Shown: positions 4,892 through 12,109, numbered from the stretch's first letter. The stretch: DNA of 12,109 nt from JAIOPA01 sp046076045 (GCA_046076045.1 JBJTRI010000162.1:1-12109); one strand, 5' to 3'. Notes: a model not told the origin generated them from the sequence alone. Translations and numbers: made by a program.

Positions 4892-7882
4892 CTATCGGGC
4901 CACGAACACGGCGGTGGTGTGCGCCGGCACCACCAGTGCGCTCCCCGAGCGATCGGCCCGGGCCCCGCGGACCACGGGGTCGGCGCCCGTGGCCTGTCGC
5001 GGGTGGAGTTCGAACGGCAGTTGTGCGAACGCGGGGTACACGATGCGCTGCTCGCTCGGGGTGGCGTTGAACACCACCACCACCCGCTCCCACTGCGCGT
5101 CCAGGTCGGGGCGGTCGGCGACCGCGTCCGAGAGCGCCATCACGATGAGCCCGGGCACCTGCCCGGGGCCGGCAGTGAGGAACCCGACGCGCGCCTGCAC
5201 GTCGTCCGCGGTCCGCAGCCGGAACAGCGGTGAGCTGCGGCGGACGGCGAGCAGGTCCTCGAACGCCCCCGCGGCCAGCTCGATCTCGGCGCGCCCGGGC
5301 ACCAGGTCGCGCCGCGCGATGCGGTCGCGGATGACGGGCCAGCGCTCGCGGTTCTTCTCGGCGGGCGGCAGCCCCATACCCCAGCCGTTCGACGACCGGT
5401 CGGGCACGAACCGGTTGAACCAGTCGCCGGAGTCGTAGCTGTCGGCGTCGAGCGACTTGGTGCGGAGCAACTCGCCGCCCGCGTGGAAGAACGGGATGCC
5501 CTGCCCCAGCGCGGGGATCGAGAGCGCCAGCACCTGCATGCGCACGCGCTCGGCGAGCGGAGCGCCCGCAGGCAGTGCGTAGAGCAGCTTGTCCCAGAGC
5601 GTCTCGTTGTCGTGCGCCTCGACGTAGTTGATGCACTCCTGCGGGTCGGACGTGTAGCCGGTCGAGGACAGCGCGGCGCCCGTGTTGGGGTTGCCGCGCC
5701 GATCGGTGAACCGGTAGTCGGCGAGGTTGCCGGCCAGCCCCACCTTGATGCGATCGGCGGCGTCGAGCAGTGCGGTGCGGCTGGACTCCCCGCCGCGGTC
5801 GAGCTCGCCCGGCGTGTGGAACCGCCCGCTCGCGAAGCCCTGCTCGCGCCGATCGCTGAACGGGCTGCCGCCGCGCGCCGCGTCGCGTAGCCGGTCGTTG
5901 AACGTGCCGATGCCGGTGCCCGCGAGGTTGCGCTGGGTCGCGTTCACGCCACGCCGTCCCCCCTGCACCTCGCCGAAGTCCCAACCCTCGCCGTACATGA
6001 GGATGGCCGAGCCGTCCACGCCGTCGCGCTCGAGCGTGAGGGCGCGCAGCGCGTCGCGCGCGCGCTCGAGGTTGCGCTTCATGTGGTGACCCATGAGGTC
6101 GAAGCGGAACCCGTCCACCTTGTGGTCGCGCGCCCAGTGCACGAGGTCGTCCACCATGAGCCGCTCCATCATGCGGTGCTCGCTCGCGGTGTTGGGGCAG
6201 CACGTGCTGTTCTCCACCGCGCCGTCCGCGTTCAGGCGGTGGTAGTAACCGGGCACGATCCGATCGAGCACGGCGATGGGCGACATCCCGGCGGCGTTCG
6301 TGTGGTTGTACACCACGTCCATGACGACGCGCAGGTCCATGGCCGCGAGCGCCTGCACCATGCCGCGGAACTCGATCAGGCGCGCGCCGCCGTCGGGACG
6401 GGTCGCGTAGCTGCCCTCGGGCACGCCGTAGTGGAACGGGTCGTAGCCCCAGTTGAACCCGTCCCGCCCGCGCACGCGCGTGACCGCGGCCTGCTGCTCC
6501 TCGCCGTCGGGCGCGAACCGCGACAGGTCCCCGGGGCCCTGCCACGTGGTGCGGTCCTCGTCCACCGTGGCGATGTCGAACGTCGGCAGCAGGTGCACGT
6601 GCGTCAGGCCCGCGCGCGCGAGCGACCGCAGGTGTCGCGTCCCCGCAGCCTCCACCCCGAACGCACGGTAGGTGCCCTTGAGCGAGTCGGGCACCGTGGG
6701 GTCCGAGACGCTGAAGTCGCGGATGTGCAACTCGTAGAGGACCGCGTCCTCGGGCGCGGCCAGTGCGGGCTTCCGCACTCCCGACCAGCCCGCCGGGGCC
6801 AGCGCGGGGTCGGACAGGTCCACGATCTGCGTGCGCGTGGAATTGCGTGACAGGCTGCGCGAGTAGGGGTCGGTGACGAGCGACGTCTCGATGCGCCCGC
6901 TGGACGGCACGTACACCGCGACCTCGTAGAGGTAGTAGCGCCCCTTCCAGTCGGCCGTACCCGTCACGCTCCACACGCCGCGCGACTCGGTCATGTCGAG
7001 CACGCGCGCGCCCTCGCTGCGCGGCCCGTCGAACAGGTGCAGGCGCACGCGGCGCGCGGTCGGTGCCCACACGCCCAGCGTGGGCACCGCGCGCACCCAA
7101 GTCACGCCGAGCGGCGCGTCGGTGGCGTACACGTCGTCGAGCACGCCCGGCAGTTGCAGACCCGTGGCGTCACGCGAGCCGTCGGGCAGTCGCGCCGAGA
7201 GCACGCACTGCCCCTTGAGCAGTGCCTCGGCCCGCGCCCCGGCGGCCGGGTCGAGCGTGTACACCGGCGCGCCCGCGAGGTGCGGGAAGCGCGCGCGCAA
7301 CTCGGACGACATCCCCGCCGGGTCGGGCCGCAGCACGAACGACTCGCCGCCCGTCACACCGTCACGCGTGAGCCGCAACGCGGCGTCGGGACTCGCATGC
7401 AGGCGCACCTCGCTGCCGGCGGCCAACCCCGGCCATGCGAACTGTCCGCGCGACAACCAGTGACCGCGAGCGCGCGACAGGTCGCCGGCCGCGAGCGCGC
7501 TCACGTCGGGGGCCGCGGTCTCCAGGGCGGTGCGGCCCGAGACGATCCACACCTCGCGGGCGAGCGCGAGGTCGAGGAACTGGTCGGGGCCCGGATCCTT
7601 CTGGTCGCCCTTGTGCACGATCAGACCCAGCCGCTTCGCGCCCGGCTTGAGCGGCACGTCCCACCACACGCCCCAGTCGTCGCGGCCGGTCGGCGCGAGC
7701 GGCGAAGTCCACGCCACGTTGAGAGGCGTGTCCTCCCACGCGTGCAGCCCCCAGCCGGCGTAGTCCGCCTTGGGGCGGTGGTAGTGGATGCGGGCATGCC
7801 CGTCGGGGGGCGCGGCCATGACCGGGGTGACCACGGAACCGAGGAACGCGAGCAGCAGCACGAGCGCGGCACGAGGGGACAT
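4892..7882 (-). CDS. Secreted type I pullulanase (GH13, alpha-1,6-glucosidase)
   Basis: The 996-residue enzyme hydrolyses alpha-1,6 branches of pullulan, glycogen or amylopectin. Signal peptide: MSPRAALVLLLAFL... with cleavage near PVMA (about 24-27). Then come a CBM41-like starch-binding domain (~30-135, IHYHRPKADYAGWGLHAWED), an N2-type region (~150-255), a CBM48 (~258-370, LGVWAPTARRVRLHLFD), the GH13 barrel (~375-850) and a C-terminal beta domain (~850-996). The type I signature appears as FNWGYDP (476-482). GH13 region I is DVVYNHT (522-528); nucleophile D595 in DGFRFDLMGHH; acid/base E632 in YGEGWDF; stabiliser D758 in EAHDNETLWD. All key residues are intact. The ATG at 7882 has GAGAGGT about 8 nt upstream and heads the signal peptide; the frame runs open to 8188 only through a 10-bp tandem repeat. 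No lipobox is present, so it is periplasmic or extracellular. Confidence 0.96.
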   Translation of the reverse strand: MSPRAALVLLLAFLGSVVTPVMAAPPDGHARIHYHRPKADYAGWGLHAWEDTPLNVAWTSPLAPTGRDDWGVWWDVPLKPGAKRLGLIVHKGDQKDPGPDQFLDLALAREVWIVSGRTALETAAPDVSALAAGDLSRARGHWLSRGQFAWPGLAAGSEVRLHASPDAALRLTRDGVTGGESFVLRPDPAGMSSELRARFPHLAGAPVYTLDPAAGARAEALLKGQCVLSARLPDGSRDATGLQLPGVLDDVYATDAPLGVTWVRAVPTLGVWAPTARRVRLHLFDGPRSEGARVLDMTESRGVWSVTGTADWKGRYYLYEVAVYVPSSGRIETSLVTDPYSRSLSRNSTRTQIVDLSDPALAPAGWSGVRKPALAAPEDAVLYELHIRDFSVSDPTVPDSLKGTYRAFGVEAAGTRHLRSLARAGLTHVHLLPTFDIATVDEDRTTWQGPGDLSRFAPDGEEQQAAVTRVRGRDGFNWGYDPFHYGVPEGSYATRPDGGARLIEFRGMVQALAAMDLRVVMDVVYNHTNAAGMSPIAVLDRIVPGYYHRLNADGAVENSTCCPNTASEHRMMERLMVDDLVHWARDHKVDGFRFDLMGHHMKRNLERARDALRALTLERDGVDGSAILMYGEGWDFGEVQGGRRGVNATQRNLAGTGIGTFNDRLRDAARGGSPFSDRREQGFASGRFHTPGELDRGGESSRTALLDAADRIKVGLAGNLADYRFTDRRGNPNTGAALSSTGYTSDPQECINYVEAHDNETLWDKLLYALPAGAPLAERVRMQVLALSIPALGQGIPFFHAGGELLRTKSLDADSYDSGDWFNRFVPDRSSNGWGMGLPPAEKNRERWPVIRDRIARRDLVPGRAEIELAAGAFEDLLAVRRSSPLFRLRTADDVQARVGFLTAGPGQVPGLIVMALSDAVADRPDLDAQWERVVVVFNATPSEQRIVYPAFAQLPFELHPRQATGADPVVRGARADRSGSALVVPAHTTAVFVAR

Positions 7883-7950
7883 GGGGACGGACCTCTCGGT
7901 TGGGGGCGGCGGGATGCGATCGAACCGTCGAGCATGGCCCGCGGACCGGG

Positions 7951-8047
7951 CAGCGACGAGCGGCGACGGGCGGCGACGAGCGGCGACGAGCGGCGACGGG
8001 TGGCGACGGGTGGCGACGAGCGGCACCGGGCGGCGACGGGTCGCGAC
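7951..8047. repeat. 10-bp tandem repeat (minisatellite), about ten units
   Basis: Successive decamers follow the consensus YGGCGACGRG: CAGCGACGAG, CGGCGACGGG, CGGCGACGAG (twice), CGGCGACGGG, TGGCGACGGG, TGGCGACGAG, CGGCACCGGG, CGGCGACGGG, then the partial TCGCGAC. A more degenerate unit may precede at 7941. It lies 69-165 nt upstream of the pullulanase start. Most variation is at the first and ninth positions. Confidence 0.95.
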
Positions 8048-8204
8048 TACGCGAGAGGATATGCGGGGGCGCGGCAGGTGCCAATCGCGGGCCCTTGCCC
8101 CGCACCTCCGACGACGAGCCCTCGCCCCACCCCGCTTCCGGGACGGGTCGCGGCGCTGGTAGGCCTCGGTTCGCGCACCCCACACCACCGCGCGTGGTCC
8201 GAAC

Positions 8205-8265
8205 GCACACGACCGGACGACGCCACTCCCACCCAGGTCGGGAGGTGTCGTGTGCCTCCCCGACC
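8205..8265. other. Overlapping, mutually exclusive inverted repeats
   Basis: GCACACGAC (8205-8213) pairs perfectly with GTCGTGTGC (8247-8255). GGTCGGGAGG (8236-8245) pairs with CCTCCCCGACC (8255-8265) with one bulge. The loop of the second hairpin contains most of the right arm of the first, so both cannot form fully except as a pseudoknot. Either leader transcript could use this as a switch; no function is demonstrated. Confidence 0.4.
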
Positions 8266-8499
8266 CTCTGACGAGTCGCCATCGAGACTGACAACATGGC
8301 GGCCGGGAATCGTGTTCGGCTTCAGTTCTCCATCGGGCTCTCGCAGTCCGTATTCATACTGAGCCCCTCGCAATCACGTCTCTGAATCGTGACTTACGGC
8401 ACTGAACCGGATACTTACCGGGCCACGAACGCATACACTCTCCCCATTGGTTCCGGCACGATGGATGCGCGGGTCCCCGGTCCATCCATCGGGGGTCCC

Positions 8500-9486
8500 A
8501 TGAGAAACCCGCATCACGTCTGGTCCGTCGTCCTCGCCGGTGGGGACGGCCTACGAATGGCAGCGCTCACACGCGATCGTCAGGGGCAGCACGTCCCCAA
8601 GCAGTACTGCCGCTTCGGACCGGGGGGCTCGCTCCTGCAGCGTGCCCTGCGCCGCGCGGCGCGCCACTCCGACCCGGCGCACACGCTGGTGGTGGTGCAG
8701 GAGGCGCACCGCGAGTGGTGGACGCCCATGCTCGCGCACCTGCCGCAGGCGAACATCCTCGTCCAGCCGACCAACCAGGGTACGGGCGTCGCCCTGCTGC
8801 ACGTGGTCTCGCACGTGCTCGAGCACGATCGCGACCCCTACCTGCTCGTCATGCCCTCCGACCACGAGGTGGACGACGAGGATCTGTGGCGCGAGACGCT
8901 GCGGCACGCGCTGCGCGCCGTGCACGAATCGCCCGACCACCTCGTCATGGTGGCCGTGGACCCGCCCGACGACCCCGAGTTCGGCTGGCTCCTGCCCGGG
9001 CGCCGCTCACCCGACGGGACGCAACCCGTGCTGTCGTTCATCGAGCGCCCCAACCCGACGACCGCGGCTGCGCTCTCGAAGCGAGGCGGGCTGGTGAGCA
9101 CGTTCACGTTCGCGGCCTCGGCCCACTCGCTGCTGTCGCTGTTCCTGCAGCACGCGGGCGAACTGCTGGGCGAGTACGTGTTGTGGTTGCAGCGTCGCGC
9201 CTACGGCAGCGTGCGGCTGGCCGAGGCCCATCGCGCGCTCCCGGTCGTGGACTTCAGCCGCGACGTGCTGGAGCGCGCGCCTTCGGCGACGCGCGTGCTG
9301 CACTGCCCACCGTGCGGATGGACCGACCTCGGCACGCCACAGCGCCTGCTCGAGTGGTACGGGCGACGGCTGCCCGACACGCCGCGTCTCGGCACCATCA
9401 CCCCGTTGCCCGCGAGCCTGCCCGAACCGATCCGGGCGCGCATGTCACCGACACGCGCGATCGCGGAGTCGAAGGCCATGCACTGA
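8500..9486 (+). CDS. Mannose-1-phosphate guanylyltransferase-like nucleotidyltransferase
   Basis: The 328-residue cytoplasmic enzyme would make GDP-mannose from mannose-1-phosphate and GTP for glycan synthesis. The N-terminal NTP-binding signature is LAGGDGLRMAALT (12-24), followed by PKQYC (33-37), QPTNQGTGVALL (89-100), metal-site motif PSDHEV (119-124), EFGWLLPG (160-167), IERPN (181-185), DFSRDVLE (251-258) and GWTDLGTP (273-280), the set seen in the short ~330-residue subfamily that lacks a phosphomannose isomerase domain. Two variations stand out: the usual EKP reads ERP, and the usual LWN-T/S reads LVST (198-201). The ATG at 8500 directly precedes the family's N-terminus; its ribosome binding site is weak (a G-run in ATCGGGGGTCCC). 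The frame is open back to 8389. It ends 12 nt before a strong hairpin. Another sugar-1-phosphate as substrate is possible. Confidence 0.88.
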   Translation: MRNPHHVWSVVLAGGDGLRMAALTRDRQGQHVPKQYCRFGPGGSLLQRALRRAARHSDPAHTLVVVQEAHREWWTPMLAHLPQANILVQPTNQGTGVALLHVVSHVLEHDRDPYLLVMPSDHEVDDEDLWRETLRHALRAVHESPDHLVMVAVDPPDDPEFGWLLPGRRSPDGTQPVLSFIERPNPTTAAALSKRGGLVSTFTFAASAHSLLSLFLQHAGELLGEYVLWLQRRAYGSVRLAEAHRALPVVDFSRDVLERAPSATRVLHCPPCGWTDLGTPQRLLEWYGRRLPDTPRLGTITPLPASLPEPIRARMSPTRAIAESKAMH

Positions 9487-9496
9487 CGCACCGCTC

Positions 9497-9541
9497 GCAC
9501 CGAGGCCCCGGCGGATCGCTCCTCCGCCGGGGCCTCGGTGC
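9497..9541. terminator. Perfect 19-bp hairpin, probable bidirectional terminator
   Basis: CACCGAGGCCCCGGCGGA (9498-9515) is perfectly complementary to 9523-9540, with one more G-C pair outside (9497/9541) and a 7-nt loop TCGCTCC. It starts 10 nt after the nucleotidyltransferase stop and lies between convergent genes. No T-run follows on either strand. Confidence 0.75.
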
Positions 9542-9575
9542 CTCGTTCCGGGCTTTCGCGCGTCCCCAGAACTCC

Positions 9576-9651
9576 CCGTGCCGTCGTGGGCCTGTGTACA
9601 TGCTCGCGGATTCGCATCGTGCCGTCCGATTCGCTCCGTGCCGTCGTGGGC
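9576..9651. repeat. Short interleaved direct repeats in a convergent intergenic gap
   Basis: CCGTGCCGTCGTGGGC occurs at 9576-9591 and 9636-9651, exactly 60 bp apart. Between them GATTCGCATCGTGCCGTC (9609-9626) and GATTCGCTCCGTGCCGTC (9628-9645) form a 19-bp-period pair. CGTGCCGTC thus recurs three times. The gap 9487-9729 otherwise shows the hairpin at 9497-9541 and nothing gene-like. Confidence 0.75.
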
Positions 9652-9729
9652 TCTCGCACATCCCCGAGAGCCTTCGACCCTCGCCCAGCGCCTTCGCGCG
9701 CCCCCGGCCCCTTCGCGCCTGGTCGAGGA

Positions 9730-10674
9730 CTACGGCAGGCGCGTGCCGCGCGAGGCGGTGAGGATGGTGTACCACTGCTCGCGCGTCAGTTCGAGCGAGT
9801 CCGCACGCACGGCCTCGCGGATGCGTTCGGGGCGCACGCTGCCCACAAGGGGGACGATCCCCGCCGGATGGCGCAACAGCCACGCGAGCGCGACCACGGT
9901 GCGCGACACCCCGTGCTCGCCGGCCACGCGGTCGAGGGTCGCCAGCAGCCCGCGCAGCGTACCGGCGCGCGGGTCGTCGGGGGACGGCTCGCCACCCTCA
10001 CCCAACAGCCCTCGCCCGAGCGGGCTCCACGACACGGGCGTCATACCCTCGGCCATGCACTGCTCGAGCGTGCCGTCCTCGAGCGTGTCGAGGCGCGCCG
10101 CGTGCACCTCGACCTGATGCGCGACGAGCGGCATGCGACACACCCTCTGCAGCAGATCCACCGTGGCCGGCCGGAAGTTGCTCACCCCGAACTCGCGCAC
10201 CTTGCCCTGCGCGTGCAGCTGCTCGAACGCCCCGGCCACCTCGTCGGGGTGCATCAGGTAGTCGGGCCGGTGCAGCATGAACAGGTCGATCCGCTCCACG
10301 CCCAACCGCTCGAGCGAGCGCTCGCACGACCACACGATGTGCGCGCGACTGAAGTCCCAGCGGTGCGGGTCGCCCTTCACCGGCTCGTCGGCCCAACGGA
10401 TGCCGCACTTGGTGGCCACCAGCACGCGCTCCCGCATGCCTCCCACGTCGCGCAGCACGCGTCCGAACAACTCCTCGCACAGTCCGTTGCCGTAGATGTC
10501 GGCATGGTCGAAGTGCGTGTACCCGGCCTCGTAGGCCGCGATCACCGCCGCCCGCCCGCGCGCCTCCATCTCGGGCGTGAACCGCGCCCGCTCCATGGTG
10601 CCCGCGGTGCGCATGCAGCCGTAGCCCAACCGCGTCGTCTCGAGCGAACCGCCTGCCAGCGTCTGCGTCCTCAT
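9730..10674 (-). CDS. Aldo/keto reductase, YdhF-like
   Basis: The 314-residue product is an NAD(P)H-dependent aldo/keto reductase of (beta/alpha)8 fold, cytoplasmic, with no signal peptide. The catalytic tetrad is visible: D56 and Y61 in FDHADIYG, K89 in VATKCG, H135 in FMLHRPD. Other family marks are FGVSNF, HQVEVHAARLD, SWSPLGRGLL and LRHPAGIVPLVGSVRPERI, the last resembling E. coli YdhF and relatives. The ATG at 10674 lies 5 nt after the stop of the GH92 gene, with GAGTGAGGG overlapping that stop as ribosome binding site, so the two are translationally coupled or at least cotranscribed. Context suggests reduction of a sugar or sugar-derived carbonyl released by the mannosidase, but the substrate is inferred. 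It ends 189 nt from the convergent hairpin at 9497-9541. Confidence 0.93.
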   Translation of the reverse strand: MRTQTLAGGSLETTRLGYGCMRTAGTMERARFTPEMEARGRAAVIAAYEAGYTHFDHADIYGNGLCEELFGRVLRDVGGMRERVLVATKCGIRWADEPVKGDPHRWDFSRAHIVWSCERSLERLGVERIDLFMLHRPDYLMHPDEVAGAFEQLHAQGKVREFGVSNFRPATVDLLQRVCRMPLVAHQVEVHAARLDTLEDGTLEQCMAEGMTPVSWSPLGRGLLGEGGEPSPDDPRAGTLRGLLATLDRVAGEHGVSRTVVALAWLLRHPAGIVPLVGSVRPERIREAVRADSLELTREQWYTILTASRGTRLP

Positions 10675-10679
10675 GACCC

Positions 10680-12109
10680 TCACTCCCACTCGATCTCGTC
10701 CGCGAACACGAACGAGCGGTTGCCGCTCCCCTTGTGCCAGTCGGGGCACATGAGGGGCGCGGTGACGCGTACGCGCAACCAGCGCGCGGGCCGCGGCGCG
10801 AACGTCACGGACAGGTCGCGGATCACCACGCCGTCGGCGCGCTCGTCCACCGCGTTGGCGGCCTCGCCCACCGGTTCCCAGCGCGTGCCGTCGAGCGAGA
10901 CCTCGAACGTGGCGGCGCGCGGCATGAAGATCCACGAGTTCTGGTCCTGCAGGAACCCCATCGCCGCGCGCCGCAGCGTCCGCTCGCTCCCCAGATCCAC
11001 CACCGCCTCCACGTGGGTGCCGTAGAAGCCCATCCACGTCGGCAACCGGAAGTCCTCGCCGCCACGCACGCCGTCGAGTAGCGCGTCGGCGCCGTCCCCC
11101 GTGTAGGCGCGATGCGGCGCAGTCAGGCTCGCCATGCGCCGCTCGTCGGCGATGCGACGGAATGATGCCTCCTCCTCGGGACTGGGAAGCGCCCCCGGCC
11201 GGGTCGCGCGCCAGCGGAGCGTCGCGGTGCGGTCCACCGTCACGGTGTCCCCCACGCCCGAGCGCACCGGAACGCCGTCCTGCATCACCATCCAACCCAG
11301 GTCGGCGCCGGGCTCGGCACTCGCCAGTCGCACGGTCTGCGCACCCCGGAAGCGCGCTGCGCCGTCCACGCGGTGCGGCGCGGCGGTCATGCGCGGTCCC
11401 GTCGCGGCCGACACCGGGACCGCATCGGGTGCGCTCCACAACGTGGTGTCGGGACGGTCGCCCATCACCAGCACCAACTCCCCACCGGTCACGATCGCCG
11501 CGTGCGTAAGCACCGGGCGTGCGAGCGGCACGCCGCCGATCGTCGCGGCGCGCACGTAGGGCCGACCGGGACCGTTGCCCTCGGCTCGCACCGTGAAGCG
11601 ACGGCCGTTCGGCAGACGCAGCGTGGCGCGCCGGAACAGGGGCGAACCGATCACGTACTCGGCGCGCCCGGGCGTGACCGGGTAGAACCCCAGCGCGGAG
11701 AGCACGTACCACGCGCTCATCTGGCCGCAGTCCTCGTTGCCCGAGAGCCCGTCGGGGCGCGGCGTGTAGAGGCTGTCGAGCACGCGCCGGACCAACGCCT
11801 GCGTGCGCCACGGCCGGCCCGCGAACGCGTACAGGTACGCCATGTGGTGGCTGGGCTCGTTGCCGTGCGCGTACTGGCCGATCAGCACCTCCTGGCCCAG
11901 GGGCTCGTCGGAGTTGGGCACCGGCAGCGTGACGAAGCGGTCCAACCAGCGGCCCAGGCCCTCAGGCCCGCCCCAGCGCTCGCGAAAGCCCTCGGGGCGT
12001 GCAGGGCCGGGGCGGCGGTCTGCTGGTAGGCGTTGGCCTCGGTGTCGTCGCCCGGGTTGTTCATGGGGCTGGTGACCACCACCGAGTCGAAGGGCTCGCG
12101 CCAGCGGCC
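10680..12109 (-). CDS. GH92 alpha-mannosidase-like protein, 3' part, with apparent frameshift
   Basis: This is the C-terminal part of an exo-alpha-mannosidase-type glycoside hydrolase; the N-terminus lies beyond the right edge. Conserved GH92 stretches are WREPFDS then DDTEANAYQQT (the TEGNxWQ-like region holding the general acid Glu) near 12035, GQYAHGNEPSHHMAYLY (about 11833-11883), and GNEDCGQMSAWYVLSALGFYPV (about 11685-11750). After the catalytic domain come a Chb/Hex C-terminal-like segment (about 11200-11400) and a discoidin-like F5/8-type domain (about 10690-11120, with VDLGSERTLRRAAMGFLQ), probably for carbohydrate binding. The coding frame shifts near 11994-11997: upstream DDTEANAYQQT...HAP and downstream EGFRERWGGP join if one base is added to the GGGG run. 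This could be a sequencing error or a real lesion. It stops 5 nt before the aldo/keto reductase start. Confidence 0.9.
   Translation of the reverse strand, partial: PLARALRLGGGHQPHEQPGRRHRGQRLPADRRPGPARPEGFRERWGGPEGLGRWLDRFVTLPVPNSDEPLGQEVLIGQYAHGNEPSHHMAYLYAFAGRPWRTQALVRRVLDSLYTPRPDGLSGNEDCGQMSAWYVLSALGFYPVTPGRAEYVIGSPLFRRATLRLPNGRRFTVRAEGNGPGRPYVRAATIGGVPLARPVLTHAAIVTGGELVLVMGDRPDTTLWSAPDAVPVSAATGPRMTAAPHRVDGAARFRGAQTVRLASAEPGADLGWMVMQDGVPVRSGVGDTVTVDRTATLRWRATRPGALPSPEEEASFRRIADERRMASLTAPHRAYTGDGADALLDGVRGGEDFRLPTWMGFYGTHVEAVVDLGSERTLRRAAMGFLQDQNSWIFMPRAATFEVSLDGTRWEPVGEAANAVDERADGVVIRDLSVTFAPRPARWLRVRVTAPLMCPDWHKGSGNRSFVFADEIEWE

Larger units (their letters stand above)
7883..8499. other. 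Divergent intergenic region between pullulanase and nucleotidyltransferase genes
   Basis: No gene is supported in these 617 bp although several frames are open on both strands; they encode Arg, Pro and Gly-rich low-complexity products. The region holds the 10-bp tandem repeat (7951-8047), overlapping inverted repeats (8205-8265), and a less GC-rich stretch at about 8310-8460 (GTATTCATACTGAG, GGATACTTACC) that probably carries the plus-strand promoter. No clear -35/-10 pair could be chosen. Both divergent genes must be controlled from here. Confidence 0.5.

Noticed and set aside
4824..7100. 758-codon minus-strand frame overlapping the pullulanase
   Set aside because: Its composition is almost all Arg, Ala, Gly and Pro. 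The other frame on that strand encodes the complete GH13 enzyme with all catalytic residues.
7951..8047. CRISPR array
   Set aside because: The units are contiguous 10-mers without spacers, and no cas gene is present.
7883..8188. N-terminal extension of the pullulanase through a repeated Arg/Pro/Leu decapeptide
   Set aside because: The frame is open only because the 10-bp repeat lacks stops. The ATG at 7882 has a ribosome binding site and starts a normal signal peptide.
7037..8362. 441-codon open frame on the plus strand antisense to the pullulanase
   Set aside because: It is Arg, Gly and His-rich low complexity with no domain, a usual shadow in high-GC DNA opposite a well-supported gene.
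8389..8499. Earlier start (8389) for the nucleotidyltransferase
   Set aside because: The extra 37 residues show no family similarity and cover the less GC-rich stretch likely to hold the promoter. The ATG at 8500 starts next to the conserved LAGG motif, though its ribosome binding site is weak.
9538..11025. 495-codon plus-strand frame over the reductase and GH92 genes
   Set aside because: It is His/Arg-rich antisense shadow; both minus-strand genes have intact family motifs.

Overview
The window is about 12 kb of very GC-rich DNA (roughly 70% by eye) carrying seven credible protein-coding genes or gene fragments and one complete insertion sequence. Signal peptides, a secreted-type pullulanase, a GH92 glycosidase with a carbohydrate-binding tail, and a secreted protein of a type I associate with Planctomycetota and similar phyla point to a high-GC, Gram-negative-type environmental polysaccharide degrader (Planctomycetota, Eisenbacteria or Gemmatimonadota-like). 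The phylum cannot be fixed from this sequence. No rRNA, tRNA or CRISPR array was seen.

Left part (1-2660): a strong hairpin (20-53), then a degenerate ~137-bp tandem repeat (66-477) whose unit contains a copy of the 3' end of the next gene. That gene is a small signal-peptide-bearing membrane protein (440-1129, minus). Upstream of it is an MFS transporter of the metabolite:H+ symporter type (1198-2514, minus) with a plausible sigma70-like promoter at 2545-2573.

Middle (2661-4547): a 1212-bp insertion sequence (2661-3872) with 15/17-matching terminal inverted repeats and one zinc-ribbon DDE-type transposase (2711-3808, plus). It is flanked by direct copies of the palindrome CTACCGGTAG. The right copy contains the stop codon of a secreted protein gene (3873-4547, minus), so the element sits exactly at that gene's end and leaves the protein intact. 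Two homologous hairpins, one outside the left end and one inside the right end, both lie downstream of that gene on its own strand.

Right part (4892-12109): a secreted type I pullulanase (4892-7882, minus), preceded by a 10-bp tandem repeat of about ten units; a mannose-1-phosphate guanylyltransferase-like protein (8500-9486, plus) ended by a perfect 19-bp hairpin; then, on the minus strand, a GH92 alpha-mannosidase-like gene running off the window (10680-12109, with an apparent one-base frameshift near 11994) closely followed by an aldo/keto reductase (9730-10674). The gene content links glucan and mannan breakdown, sugar uptake or reduction, and GDP-mannose supply, but only GH92-AKR looks like a tight operon.

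No clear new defence or biosynthetic system was seen. The most interesting signals are the stop-codon-preserving insertion, the duplicated hairpins around it, the W-x-x-V-K-x-x-Y-R-type C-terminal tail of the secreted protein, the 3'-end-derived tandem repeat, and the 10-bp minisatellite upstream of the pullulanase.
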